Source: Geminicoccus roseus DSM 18922 (GTDB taxonomy: Bacteria > Pseudomonadota > Alphaproteobacteria > Geminicoccales > Geminicoccaceae). From it: DNA of 60,811 nucleotides. Under the pieces are notes generated by a model. That model had not been told where the DNA came from. It worked only from the letters and a program-made list of their open reading frames with translations, and ran no database searches. The stretch spans positions 1-60,811 of the forward strand of contig NZ_ATYL01000005.1 of NCBI RefSeq assembly GCF_000427665.1, in the 5' to 3' direction. Numbering within the stretch: position 1 is the stretch's first letter; each line of letters opens with the position of its first letter. Below are positions 25,310 to 34,332 of this stretch, one piece after another. The position numbers and the translations under genes were made by a program.

Positions 25310-26823
25310 GCGACAAACTTACGCAACAGCATATCAATCAGACTGCCTGGGCCGCATGCGATACATTCCGAGGTGTAGTCGATGCGGGTCAATACAAGGA
25401 CTACATCCTGGTGATGTTGTTCCTGAAGTACATTTCCGACCTCTGGAACGATCATGTCGAAACCTACCGCAAGCAGTTTGGCGGCGATGAGGCCCGTATC
25501 CGTCGAAGGCTAGAGCGGGAACGATTTGTCCTGCCCGAGGATGCCAGCTTCTATGACCTCTACGGGAAGCGGAACGAGGCGAATATCGGGGAGCAGATCA
25601 ATATCGCGCTCGAGAAGATCGAGGATGCGAACCGCGCCAAGCTTGAAGGTGTTTTTCGCAACATCGACTTCAATTCGGAAGCCAATCTTGGTCGGGTCAA
25701 GGACCGCAATCGCCGTCTCAAGAACCTGCTCGAGGACTTCGCCAAGCCCGCCCTCGATCTGCGCCCGTCGCGGGTAACCGAGGACATCATCGGCGAGTGC
25801 TACATCTACCTGATCTCTCGTTTCGCATCCGACGCCGGCAAGAAGGCCGGGGAGTTCTACACGCCTGCCGCCGTATCACGGCTGCTCGCCAAGCTGGCAG
25901 CACCCAAGCCCGGCGATACCATCTGCGATCCCGCCTGCGGCTCCGGCTCACTGCTGATCCGTGCGGCCGAGGAGGTCGGTTCCGAGAACTTCGCCCTGTA
26001 TGGGCAGGAAGTGAACGGTGCGACCTGGGCGCTCGCACGCATGAACATGTTTCTGCATTCCAAGGACGCCGCCCGCATCGAGTGGTGCGACACCCTCAAC
26101 AGCCCCATGCTGATCGAGGGCGACCACCTGATGACATTCGATGTGGTGGTGGCGAATCCGCCCTTCAGCCTCGACAAGTGGGGCGCGGAACACGCGGCTA
26201 GCGACCAGTACAAGCGTTACTGGCGCGGCATCCCGCCGAAGTCGAAGGGCGACTACGCCTTCATCACCCACATGATCGAGATCGCCAGGCGGCAGAGCGG
26301 ACGGGTCGCCGTCATCGTTCCGCACGGCGTGCTGTTCCGTGGCGGCGCCGAGGGCAGGATCCGCCAGGCGCTGATCGAGGAAAACCTCCTCGATGCCGTG
26401 ATCGGCCTGCCCGCGAACCTCTTCACCACGACGGGCATTCCGGTCGCGATCCTGGTCTTCGACCGCTCACGCGAGCAGGGCGGCGCCAACGAGGCACGTC
26501 GGGACGTGCTGTTCATCGATGCGAGCAAGGAGTTCACGCCGGGCAAGACCCAGAACGTGATGGACGAGGCGCACATCGCCAAGGTGCTCGGGACCTACCG
26601 GAGCCGGGCCGAGACCGACAGGTGCTCGCATCGCGCCAGCCCGGCGGAGATCGCCGAAAACGACTTCAACCTGAACATCCCTCGCTACGTCGATACCTTT
26701 GAACCGGAGGAGGAGATCGACGTCGCCGCTTTGCAAAAGCAGATCAACCAGCTCGAGACCGAGCTTGCCGACGTGCGCGGTCGCATGGCGACCTACCTGA
26801 AGGAGCTGGGTGTCGATGTCTGA
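25306..26823 (+). CDS. hsdM: Type I restriction-modification DNA methyltransferase
   Basis: A 505-residue adenine-N6 methyltransferase. The N-terminal helical domain begins LTQQHINQTAWAACDTFRGV. The catalytic domain has the AdoMet motif DPACGSGSLLIRAAEE (about residue 208) and the NPPF motif (about residue 284, VVANPPFSLDKW). The late block NDFNLNIPRYVDTFEPEEEI and a C-terminal coiled coil (LQKQINQLETELADVRGRM) contact HsdS. Both neighbours overlap it by a few bases. Methylates the site recognised by HsdS and so protects host DNA. Confidence 0.96.
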   Translation: MSDKLTQQHINQTAWAACDTFRGVVDAGQYKDYILVMLFLKYISDLWNDHVETYRKQFGGDEARIRRRLERERFVLPEDASFYDLYGKRNEANIGEQINIALEKIEDANRAKLEGVFRNIDFNSEANLGRVKDRNRRLKNLLEDFAKPALDLRPSRVTEDIIGECYIYLISRFASDAGKKAGEFYTPAAVSRLLAKLAAPKPGDTICDPACGSGSLLIRAAEEVGSENFALYGQEVNGATWALARMNMFLHSKDAARIEWCDTLNSPMLIEGDHLMTFDVVVANPPFSLDKWGAEHAASDQYKRYWRGIPPKSKGDYAFITHMIEIARRQSGRVAVIVPHGVLFRGGAEGRIRQALIEENLLDAVIGLPANLFTTTGIPVAILVFDRSREQGGANEARRDVLFIDASKEFTPGKTQNVMDEAHIAKVLGTYRSRAETDRCSHRASPAEIAENDFNLNIPRYVDTFEPEEEIDVAALQKQINQLETELADVRGRMATYLKELGVDV

Positions 26824-27838
26824 TGGCGAGCTGATCCTCTATACGACCGAGGATGGCGCTGCCGAGATCCAGCTGCGGGCCGTCGGCGGGACCGTCTGGC
26901 TTACTCAGGCGCAAATGGCCGACTTGTTCCAGACCACGCCACAGGCCATCACCCAGCTGATCGGTACGATCTACGACGAGAGCGAGCTGGACGAAGGGGC
27001 AACTTGTAACGAACTCTTACAAGTTCGCACCGAGGGTGCCCGGCAGGTCCAGCGCAGGCTGAAGCACTATAACCTCGATATGATCCTGGCCGTCGGCTAC
27101 CGGGTCCGGTCGCCGCGCGGAGTGCAGTTCCGCCGCTGGGCCAGCTCGGCGCTGAAGGAGTACCTGGTCAAAGGCTTCGTCATGAACGACGCCCGCCTCA
27201 AGGACCCGCGCTTCGATTATTTCGACGAGCTGCTCGAACGTATCCGCGATATCCGGGCGTCCGAGGCCAGGTTCTATCAGAAGGTGCGCGACATCCTGGC
27301 GCTGAGCGAGGACTACGATCCAACATCTCGCGCGGCGGCAGAGTTCTACGCAAAGATCCAGAACAAGATGCTCTATGCTGTAACCGGCCACACGGCAGGT
27401 GAGTTGATCCGCGCCCGCGCTAACCCGGATGCGCCCAACATGGGGCTGACCGCCTGGAAAGGTGCAGTGGTGCGCAAGGGCGATGTCGGCACGGCCAAGA
27501 ACTATCTCGGCGAGGCCGAGATCAAAGAACTGAACCTGATCGTGACCATGTTCCTCGACACAGCGGACCTGCGCGCCCGCCGCCGGCAGACGATGCGGCT
27601 GGCGGAATGGGACGGCGTGCTCAACAGCTTCCTGACCAGCAACGAGCTGCCGCTGTTGCGGAATGCCGGCACCGTTTCGGCCAAACAGGCCGAAACGATC
27701 GCCTATGCCCGCTATGCCGACTTCGACAGCAAGCGGCGCGAGGCCGAGCGGGTGACGGCGGCTGAGGGAGGAGATCTGGCGGAACTGCAACGTATCGCCG
27801 AAGCCTCAACGAAACTGAAGAAGGGAGAAAAACAATGA
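26816..27838 (+). CDS. RhuM-family protein in the restriction operon
   Basis: A 340-residue protein starting at ATG 26816, with AAGGAG upstream; the GTG at 26810 is too near the ribosome site. It has the family pattern LILYTTEDGAAEIQLRAVGG, VWLTQAQMADLFQTTPQAIT (an HTH-like region), NLDMILAVGYRVRSPRGVQF, RRWASSALKEYLVKGFVMND and a C-terminal part with FLDTADLRARRRQTM. RhuM proteins are frequent passengers of type I restriction loci; a DNA-binding or toxin-like role is proposed but not established. It overlaps hsdM by 8 bp and hsdS by 4 bp. Confidence 0.9.
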   Translation: MSDGELILYTTEDGAAEIQLRAVGGTVWLTQAQMADLFQTTPQAITQLIGTIYDESELDEGATCNELLQVRTEGARQVQRRLKHYNLDMILAVGYRVRSPRGVQFRRWASSALKEYLVKGFVMNDARLKDPRFDYFDELLERIRDIRASEARFYQKVRDILALSEDYDPTSRAAAEFYAKIQNKMLYAVTGHTAGELIRARANPDAPNMGLTAWKGAVVRKGDVGTAKNYLGEAEIKELNLIVTMFLDTADLRARRRQTMRLAEWDGVLNSFLTSNELPLLRNAGTVSAKQAETIAYARYADFDSKRREAERVTAAEGGDLAELQRIAEASTKLKKGEKQ

Positions 27839-29040
27839 CTCTCCCGAAGACGTGGAAGCTGGGCACCCTTAATGATGTGATTTCATGTATACGCGGTGGC
27901 TTCAGCGTGAAATGCGAGGACCGACAAGCCTCTCCCTCTGAAATGGGGGTGCTCAAAACAGGGGCAGTCCTGAATGGACGCTTTAATCCATTCCAAAACA
28001 AATATGTTCCGCCCTCCGAACATAGATTTTTACGAACGCCAGTAACTGGAGGAACAATTGTTTTTTGCCGTAAAAATTCAGAAGATATTATTGGAGCGAC
28101 GGCACTAGTAGAGCGCGACGTGCCAAATATCTTTCTTTCTGATCTCCTGTGGGAGATCTGTACTGCAGTAAATATAGATCAATACTGGTTGATCAGTAAT
28201 CTACAAAGCTACCGCATTCGCAAGCTGATTCAAGTCGAGGCGACGGGTACCCAAAGCACTATGAAGAACATCTCGCAGGATCGGCTGCTTGGTGTTCAAA
28301 TTAGGATCCCTCCCCTCCCCGAACAGCACAAGATCGCCGAAATCCTGCGGACATGGGACGAGGCCATTGTGAAGCTGGAGGCGCTGCGGGCGGCCAAGGA
28401 GCGGCGCTATGAGGCAATTGCCCAAAGGCTTTTCGATCCCTGCCATCCTACCTTTCATGATCGCCCGAGCACGTGGCGGGAGTTCGAACTGGGCGACGTC
28501 TTTCGTGAACGCAACCAGCTGGGTGAGGAAGGTGACCGCCTGCTGAGCATCACTATGAATGGCGGTGTAATCAATCGCGACGATGTAGGGCGAAAAGACA
28601 CCTCAACGGAAGACAAGTCCAATTACAAGCTCATCCTGCCCGGTGACATTGGCTACAACACGATGCGAATGTGGCAGGGCGTCTCTGGTCTGTCGGCTCT
28701 TCGCGGCATCATCAGCCCCGCATACACGGTCGTAACGCCTGCCGCGAACTGGGTCTTAGGCCGGTATGCCGCACACCTCTTCAAGTCGCGCCGAATGGTG
28801 TTCGGTTTCGAACGCTATTCACAAGGCCTGACGAGTGACACGTGGAATCTCAAGTTCCCCGCCTTCTCCAAGATCAGGGTCTTCCTGCCGCCCGTCGAAG
28901 ATCAAGAAAAGCAGGCGAACCTCTTGGATGTCAGCATGGCCGAGATCACCGTGCTCGGAAAGCAAATCGAAACCCTTACCCGCCAAAAGCACGGCCTGAT
29001 GCAGAGGCTGCTCACCGGCGAGTGGCGTGTCGCTGTCTGA
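27835..29040 (+). CDS. hsdS: Type I restriction specificity subunit
   Basis: A 401-residue protein with two target-recognition domains: the first about residues 1-155 (WKLGTLNDVISCIRGGFSVK ... NISQDRLLGVQIRIPPLPEQ), then a conserved helix (HKIAEILRTWDEAIVKLEAL), and the second about 210-370 (WREFELGDVFRERNQLGEEG ... FPAFSKIRVFLPPVEDQEKQ) with the final helix ending LMQRLLTGEWRV. It recognises the bipartite DNA site for HsdM and HsdR. The first domain has noticeably lower GC (27900-28300) than its neighbours, as expected for an exchanged recognition domain. Confidence 0.95.
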   Translation: MTLPKTWKLGTLNDVISCIRGGFSVKCEDRQASPSEMGVLKTGAVLNGRFNPFQNKYVPPSEHRFLRTPVTGGTIVFCRKNSEDIIGATALVERDVPNIFLSDLLWEICTAVNIDQYWLISNLQSYRIRKLIQVEATGTQSTMKNISQDRLLGVQIRIPPLPEQHKIAEILRTWDEAIVKLEALRAAKERRYEAIAQRLFDPCHPTFHDRPSTWREFELGDVFRERNQLGEEGDRLLSITMNGGVINRDDVGRKDTSTEDKSNYKLILPGDIGYNTMRMWQGVSGLSALRGIISPAYTVVTPAANWVLGRYAAHLFKSRRMVFGFERYSQGLTSDTWNLKFPAFSKIRVFLPPVEDQEKQANLLDVSMAEITVLGKQIETLTRQKHGLMQRLLTGEWRVAV

Positions 29041-29051
29041 AGGAGAAGCGT

Positions 29052-29897
29052 ATGGCCAAAAAGCATATCGAGATGGCGATCGCCTACGACTTCGACGGCA
29101 CGTTGGCGGACGGCAATATGCAGGAGCATCAGTTCCTGCCCGACATCGGCATGAAGCCTGCGGCATTCTGGGCGGAGGTGAAGCGTCTGACCAGAGAGCA
29201 TCAGGCCGATGAGGTGCTCGTCTACATGAACCTGATGCTGCGCAAGGCTGCAGCGGCGGGCGTTCCAGTGCGACGGGACGATTTCAAGGCACGAGGTAGG
29301 GCCATCCAACTGTTCGAAGGGGTTGAGGATTGGTTCGACCGCATCACCAGCTATGGCAAAGCACAAGGTGTGCGCGTCGAGCACTACCTCGTTTCGTCGG
29401 GTAACGCCGAGATCTTCGCCGGTACACCAATTGCTTCCAAGTTTGCCCAGGTCTATGCATCGAAGTTCATGTTCGATCATAATGGTGTCGCCGCTTGGCC
29501 GGCGCTCGCCGTCAACTACACGACCAAGACGCAGTATCTTTTTCGCATCAACAAGGGCGCTTTCGACCTGAGCGATAACAGCAAGATCAACCAGTTCGTT
29601 GAAAAGCGTGATAGACTCGTTCCCTTCGAGAACATGGTGTTCATCGGCGACGGCTCGACCGACATCCCGTGCTTCCGCTTGATCAAGGAACAAGGCGGGC
29701 TTTCCGTCGCTGTGTTCAAGCCGCACACAAAAGGTGCCCGTGGCAAGGCCGAAAAATACATCAAGGATGGCAGAGTCCACTGCGTAGCCCCAGCTAGTTA
29801 CACGGACGGCAGCGAGCTTGATCGGATCATCAAGGCCAATATCGTCGCCGTCGCCGCACGGTCTGCGCTCTCCGGTCTTCTCTCGGAGGCTGCATAA
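29052..29897 (+). CDS. HAD-superfamily phosphatase-like protein
   Basis: A 281-residue protein from ATG 29052 behind AGGAGAAGCGT. Motif I is IAYDFDGTLADGN (nucleophile Asp), motif II lies near YLVSSGNAEIFAG, and motif IV is VFIGDGSTDIPCFRLIKEQG with the Asp pair. A cap domain lies between about residues 30 and 100. Such HAD proteins recur in type I restriction loci of this kind, where their substrate is unknown. It is tightly packed: 11 bp after hsdS, and its TAA shares a base with the hsdR ATG. Confidence 0.85.
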   Translation: MAKKHIEMAIAYDFDGTLADGNMQEHQFLPDIGMKPAAFWAEVKRLTREHQADEVLVYMNLMLRKAAAAGVPVRRDDFKARGRAIQLFEGVEDWFDRITSYGKAQGVRVEHYLVSSGNAEIFAGTPIASKFAQVYASKFMFDHNGVAAWPALAVNYTTKTQYLFRINKGAFDLSDNSKINQFVEKRDRLVPFENMVFIGDGSTDIPCFRLIKEQGGLSVAVFKPHTKGARGKAEKYIKDGRVHCVAPASYTDGSELDRIIKANIVAVAARSALSGLLSEAA

Positions 29898-32800
29898 TGA
29901 CGTTCGATGCCGCCGAGAAACATCAATCTCAGATCCCCGCAATCCAGCTTCTCGTCGCCCTCGGCTTCAAGCCACTGAGCCAAGCCGAGGCGGTGAACCT
30001 GCGTGGTGGCCGCCTGCGTAATGTCGTGCTCGACGACGTGCTGGCCGACCATCTCCTGCGGATCAACAGCTTCACCCATCGCGGGCGCGACTATGCCTTC
30101 GACCTTGCGGATGCGCATGAGGCGATCCGGCGGCTGAAGCCTACACCTGATCGGCAAAAAGGCCTGCGCGGCACCAACCAGGACATCTATGACACGCTCA
30201 TCCTCGGCACGACGATTACCAAGACCATTCAGGGAGATTCGAAGTCTTATTCCTTCCGCTTCGTCGACTGGGGGACGCCGTCAAACAACGTCTTCCATGT
30301 CACCACCGAACTATCCGTCGAGCGGACGGCCAGCATCCAGACCAGGCGCTGCGATATCGTGGCCTATGTGAACGGCATCCCCTTCCTGGTGATCGAGAAC
30401 AAACGGCCGACCGAAAGCCTGAAGAAGGCGGGCAGTCAGCTGATCGGCTATCAAAACGAAGACAACATCCCCCAGCTGTTCCACTTCGCGCAGCTCTTGA
30501 TGGTGATGAACCGGCAAGAGGCGCGCTATGCCACGGTCGGTACGCCGGGGCAGTTCTGGCAGACTTGGCGGGACGAGCAGGACCGGGACGAGGACATTGC
30601 CCGGCTGGCCAATCGTCCTCTGACCGCTGCCGAGGCGGACGCGATCTTTTCAGGCGATTTCGCAGGTGCCCGGGCTCATTTCGAGACAATGGCCGCCGAA
30701 GGCCCTCGTGCGGTCACGGCGCAGGACCGGGCGATTCATGCACTGTGCCGACCTGAACGCCTGCTGGACCTGGTCCACCGCTTCACGGTGTTCGACAACG
30801 GCATCCGCAAGGTCGCCCGCCACCAGCAGTTCTTCGGCATCCGCAAGGCGGTGGAACGCGTCCGGCAGTTCAACCTGGACGGTCCGCGCAAGGGCGGCGT
30901 GATCTGGCACACGCAAGGGTCGGGCAAGTCCCTCACGATGGTCATGCTCGGTCGCTCGCTTGCGCTCGACCAGGAGATTTCGAACCCGCGCATCGTGATC
31001 GTCACCGACCGCGACGATCTCGACAAGCAGATCAAGGATACGTTCAGGTCCTGTGACCTGGAGCCCATCCGGGCGACGAGCGGCGCCCACCTGATCGAGC
31101 TGATCCGCAATAGGGTGCCGCTCGTCACCACCATCATCAACAAGTTCGATACCGCGGCCAGGGGCACGGCGGATGTGGACGATGACGCCAACATCTTCGT
31201 TCTGGTCGACGAGAGCCATCGGTCGCAGACCGGCCGCCATGGTGGGAACAGCCAGTTCGCCATCAAGATGCGCCGCTTGCTGCCCAAGGCCTGCTATCTC
31301 GGCTTCACCGGCACGCCGCTGCTGAAGAAGGAGAAGAACACGCTTTCCACCTTCGGCGGGCTGATCCACAAATATGCCATCAACGAAGCGGTAGCGGATG
31401 GGGCTGTCGTGCCGCTTCTCTACGAGGGACGCCTCGTCGAGCAGCAGGTCAATGGCGATGTGATCGATCGCTGGTTCGACAAGATCAGCGAAGGTCTGAC
31501 GCCGAGCCAGAAAGCCGACCTGAAGCGCAAGTTCTCGCGCACGGGCGCCCTGTCGAAGACTGGCCAGGCTATCCGCGCCAAGGCTTTCGACATCTCGGAG
31601 CACTTTCGCCAGCACTGGCAGGGTACGGGCTTCAAGGCGCAGCTCGTTGCACCCTCCAAGGCAGCTGCCGTCCGCTTCAAGGAAGTGCTGGACGAGATCG
31701 GGCACGTCACCAGCGAGATCGTCATCTCGCTACCTGACGACAATGAGGGCAACGAGGAGGTCGACAAGGAGTCGAAGGATCTCGTGCGTGGCTTCTGGGC
31801 GCGCATGATGGCCCGCTACAAGACAGAGGACGAGTACAACCGTCAGATCATCGACGCATTCAAAGGATCCGGCGACCCGGAGATCCTGATCGTCGTGTCG
31901 AAGTTGCTGACGGGGTTTGATGCACCGCGGAACACGGTCCTCTATGTCTGCAAGCCATTACGCGAGCACAATCTCCTGCAGGCGATCGCGCGCGTGAACC
32001 GGCTCTATGAAGAGGACGGCATCGAGAAACATTTCGGCTTTATCATCGACTATGAGGGCCTGCTGGGCGAGCTTGACTCGGCTCTTACGACCTACAGCGC
32101 CTTTGAAGATTTCGACGATACCGATCTGACCGGCACCGTTCACGACGTGCGCGAGGAAATCCGCAGGCTACCCCAACTGCATGGCCAGCTCTGGGATCTG
32201 TTCAAGCCGGTCAAGAACAAGAAGGACATGGAGCAGTTCGAGCAGTTCCTGGCCGACGAAGCCATCCGGCAGGACTTCTATGAACGGCTCAGGATCTTCA
32301 GCCGGTGCCTGCACATATCCTTGTCCTCCGACAAGCTTCTCGACGTATTCGACGAGGCTAAGGTCGACACCCTGAAGCGCGACTGGAAGCAATTCTCGGA
32401 ACTGAAGCGCTCGGTCCAGCTGCGCTACCAGGAAACGGTCGACGTCAAGGAGTTCGAGCCGAAGATCCAGAAGCTTCTCGATGATCACGTGGTCGCCATG
32501 CCGGCCGAGATCATCATCGGCATCGTCAACATCAACGACCAGGACTCACTCCAGGCAGTCGTTGAGGAGGCCAGCGTTTCGGAAGCCTCGAAGGCGGACC
32601 GGATCGCGAGCGCCACTCGTCGAGCCATCACGGAGAGGATGGACGAAGACCCTACCTTCTATCGCCGCTTTTCTGAACTGCTGGAGGAGACGATCTCCGA
32701 GTATCGTGCCAAGCGCCTGTCGGAGCGGGAATACCTGAACATCGTGGTCGACTTGGCCAACAAGGTCGCACGTAAAGATCATGGTCGTGACATCCCTGAT

Positions 32801-33112
32801 CCCATAAAGGGCAATGAAGATGGTCAAGCCTTCTTCGGCATACTCGACGGCGTGCTCTTGAGATCTGATGGCGAGCCTAACAGCAAGAATGATACTGCCA
32901 TCATTGCGATCGATATCATCGATATCATCAAGAGCCACCACATTGTCGATGTATGGTCCAATGACATTGCCCAGAACAACATGCGAAACGCCATCGACGA
33001 CTATTTCTTTGACGTCCTGCGAGACGAGAAGGGCCTCGAGCTGCCGGTCGAGACGATGGATGATCTTGAGAGCAAGATCATGGATCTTGCCCGCGCACGG
33101 TTCCCCGGATGA
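29897..33112 (+). CDS. hsdR: Type I restriction enzyme R subunit
   Basis: A 1071-residue endonuclease/translocase. The N-terminal nuclease has RCDIVAYVNGIPFLVIENKR (PD-ExK, about residues 151-170). The motor has Walker A GVIWHTQGSGKSLTMVML (about 333), the DESH box in FVLVDESHRSQTGRHG (about 437), and LGFTGTPLLKKEK (about 469). The second motor half contains ILIVVSKLLTGFDAPRNTVL and LLQAIARVNRLYEEDG. The C-terminal helical region binds the methylase. All motifs are intact, so restriction is probably functional. Confidence 0.96.
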   Translation: MTFDAAEKHQSQIPAIQLLVALGFKPLSQAEAVNLRGGRLRNVVLDDVLADHLLRINSFTHRGRDYAFDLADAHEAIRRLKPTPDRQKGLRGTNQDIYDTLILGTTITKTIQGDSKSYSFRFVDWGTPSNNVFHVTTELSVERTASIQTRRCDIVAYVNGIPFLVIENKRPTESLKKAGSQLIGYQNEDNIPQLFHFAQLLMVMNRQEARYATVGTPGQFWQTWRDEQDRDEDIARLANRPLTAAEADAIFSGDFAGARAHFETMAAEGPRAVTAQDRAIHALCRPERLLDLVHRFTVFDNGIRKVARHQQFFGIRKAVERVRQFNLDGPRKGGVIWHTQGSGKSLTMVMLGRSLALDQEISNPRIVIVTDRDDLDKQIKDTFRSCDLEPIRATSGAHLIELIRNRVPLVTTIINKFDTAARGTADVDDDANIFVLVDESHRSQTGRHGGNSQFAIKMRRLLPKACYLGFTGTPLLKKEKNTLSTFGGLIHKYAINEAVADGAVVPLLYEGRLVEQQVNGDVIDRWFDKISEGLTPSQKADLKRKFSRTGALSKTGQAIRAKAFDISEHFRQHWQGTGFKAQLVAPSKAAAVRFKEVLDEIGHVTSEIVISLPDDNEGNEEVDKESKDLVRGFWARMMARYKTEDEYNRQIIDAFKGSGDPEILIVVSKLLTGFDAPRNTVLYVCKPLREHNLLQAIARVNRLYEEDGIEKHFGFIIDYEGLLGELDSALTTYSAFEDFDDTDLTGTVHDVREEIRRLPQLHGQLWDLFKPVKNKKDMEQFEQFLADEAIRQDFYERLRIFSRCLHISLSSDKLLDVFDEAKVDTLKRDWKQFSELKRSVQLRYQETVDVKEFEPKIQKLLDDHVVAMPAEIIIGIVNINDQDSLQAVVEEASVSEASKADRIASATRRAITERMDEDPTFYRRFSELLEETISEYRAKRLSEREYLNIVVDLANKVARKDHGRDIPDPIKGNEDGQAFFGILDGVLLRSDGEPNSKNDTAIIAIDIIDIIKSHHIVDVWSNDIAQNNMRNAIDDYFFDVLRDEKGLELPVETMDDLESKIMDLARARFPG

Positions 33113-33822
33113 TCGAGCACCATAGCGTTCAGTACGGCGAGCACACCATCGATTTCATGGTTGTGCGCCGTGAGCGGACAACGCTTGAGATCGCGGTGGA
33201 GCCTGACGCTACGGTTGTCGTCGCTGCGCCGCAAGACGCTCCACTTGCCGTGATCGAGCAGAGAGTACGCAAACGCGCTGCATGGGTGCGGCGCCAACAG
33301 CGCTTCTTTGCTCAGTATCTTCCTCGAACACCCGAGCGGAAGTATGTCGCCGGCGAAACCCATCTGTATCTCGGCCGACAGTACCGGCTGAAGGTGGTGC
33401 CTCATGTGCAGGCTATGGTGAAGCTCGTCCGTGGCTTCATTGTCGTGCAAAGCCACAAACCCAGCAGGATCGATGTCACGCGCGAGCTCGTGGAGCAGTG
33501 GTATCGCCAACGCGCTCAGTTGAAGTTCGTCGAGCGCTTGGAGATCAATCTACTCCGGTTTTCTGAACCCCAGAAATATCGTCCTCAGGGGCTGATCATC
33601 CGACAGCTGCAACAGCGATGGGGGTCAATGTCGTCAGCAGGCAGGTTGCTGCTCAACCGACGGCTCATCGGGGCGCCCATCGATGCAATCGACTACGTCA
33701 TTACCCATGAACTCTGCCACATCGCCGAGCCACATCACGGTCCACAGTTTTTTGAGCTTCTGGATCGAGTGCTACCTGACTGGCAGAAACGAAAGAAACG
33801 TCTAGAACGAATCATGGCTTAG
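33109..33822 (+). CDS. M48/YgjP-like zinc metallopeptidase
   Basis: A 237-residue protein whose ATG overlaps the hsdR stop. The C-terminal half has the zinc motif VITHELCHIAEPHHGPQFFE (His-Glu-x2-His at about residue 201, then a third ligand), and the family block QQRWGSMSSAGRLLLNRRLI. This is the DUF45/YgjP family, often found as last gene in type I restriction operons; its substrate there is unknown. No membrane span, so cytoplasmic. It ends the locus; sequence downstream is IS debris. Confidence 0.9.
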   Translation: MIEHHSVQYGEHTIDFMVVRRERTTLEIAVEPDATVVVAAPQDAPLAVIEQRVRKRAAWVRRQQRFFAQYLPRTPERKYVAGETHLYLGRQYRLKVVPHVQAMVKLVRGFIVVQSHKPSRIDVTRELVEQWYRQRAQLKFVERLEINLLRFSEPQKYRPQGLIIRQLQQRWGSMSSAGRLLLNRRLIGAPIDAIDYVITHELCHIAEPHHGPQFFELLDRVLPDWQKRKKRLERIMA

Positions 33823-33872
33823 CTCCTAATCATTCTTCCCATCTGTGGCATGAGCAGCAGGCACGATGGCCA

Positions 33873-33990
33873 ATGACGGGCGCACGGAGTGATACGAAGT
33901 GGGAGGTGCTGGAGCCTTGGATCGAGGTGTGTGCTGCCCGCGCCACAAGACGCAGCATCATCGTTTGCGTCGGGCCACCCTGGTGACGAG
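33873..33990 (+). pseudogene. IS5-family orfA remnant
   Basis: MTGARSDTKWEVLEPWIEVC, then in a shifted frame CPRHKTQHHRLRRATLVTR. It is the same transposase N-terminus as at 7291 (W-x-x-LEP-IE, then a HKTQHH-x-LRR block) with different damage. Confidence 0.5.
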
Positions 33991-34332
33991 GTGCTGGTCG
34001 GCCAGGTTCAGGATACATGACACGAAGCGAAAGCCGAGGAGATGGTACAAGGCGAAGACTTGGCCACTCACGCCGCCGTCGCTTGTGGTGGCCCACGATG
34101 CCGAGGTTCGCGTGGTGGTAGAGCAGTTTGTCGACGACGTGCGCTGCCTCGCCGGCAGCAGCTTGTCATGGGAGGGTACGAAGCGATCTGAGACGGCGGT
34201 GGAGACGGAGACGTCAAGATCCTCGCTAGGGCATGCGTTGATGGCGCCGACTGCCTCGCTCGGCCCGCCGACGTGGAAGTGCTGCCGTCGGAGTTCGATA
34301 CCATACCAGCGCCGCTCGGGCGGCTGCCCAGG
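33991..34332. other. Debris between the restriction locus and IS481
   Basis: Short frames only; no family recognised. Confidence 0.35.
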
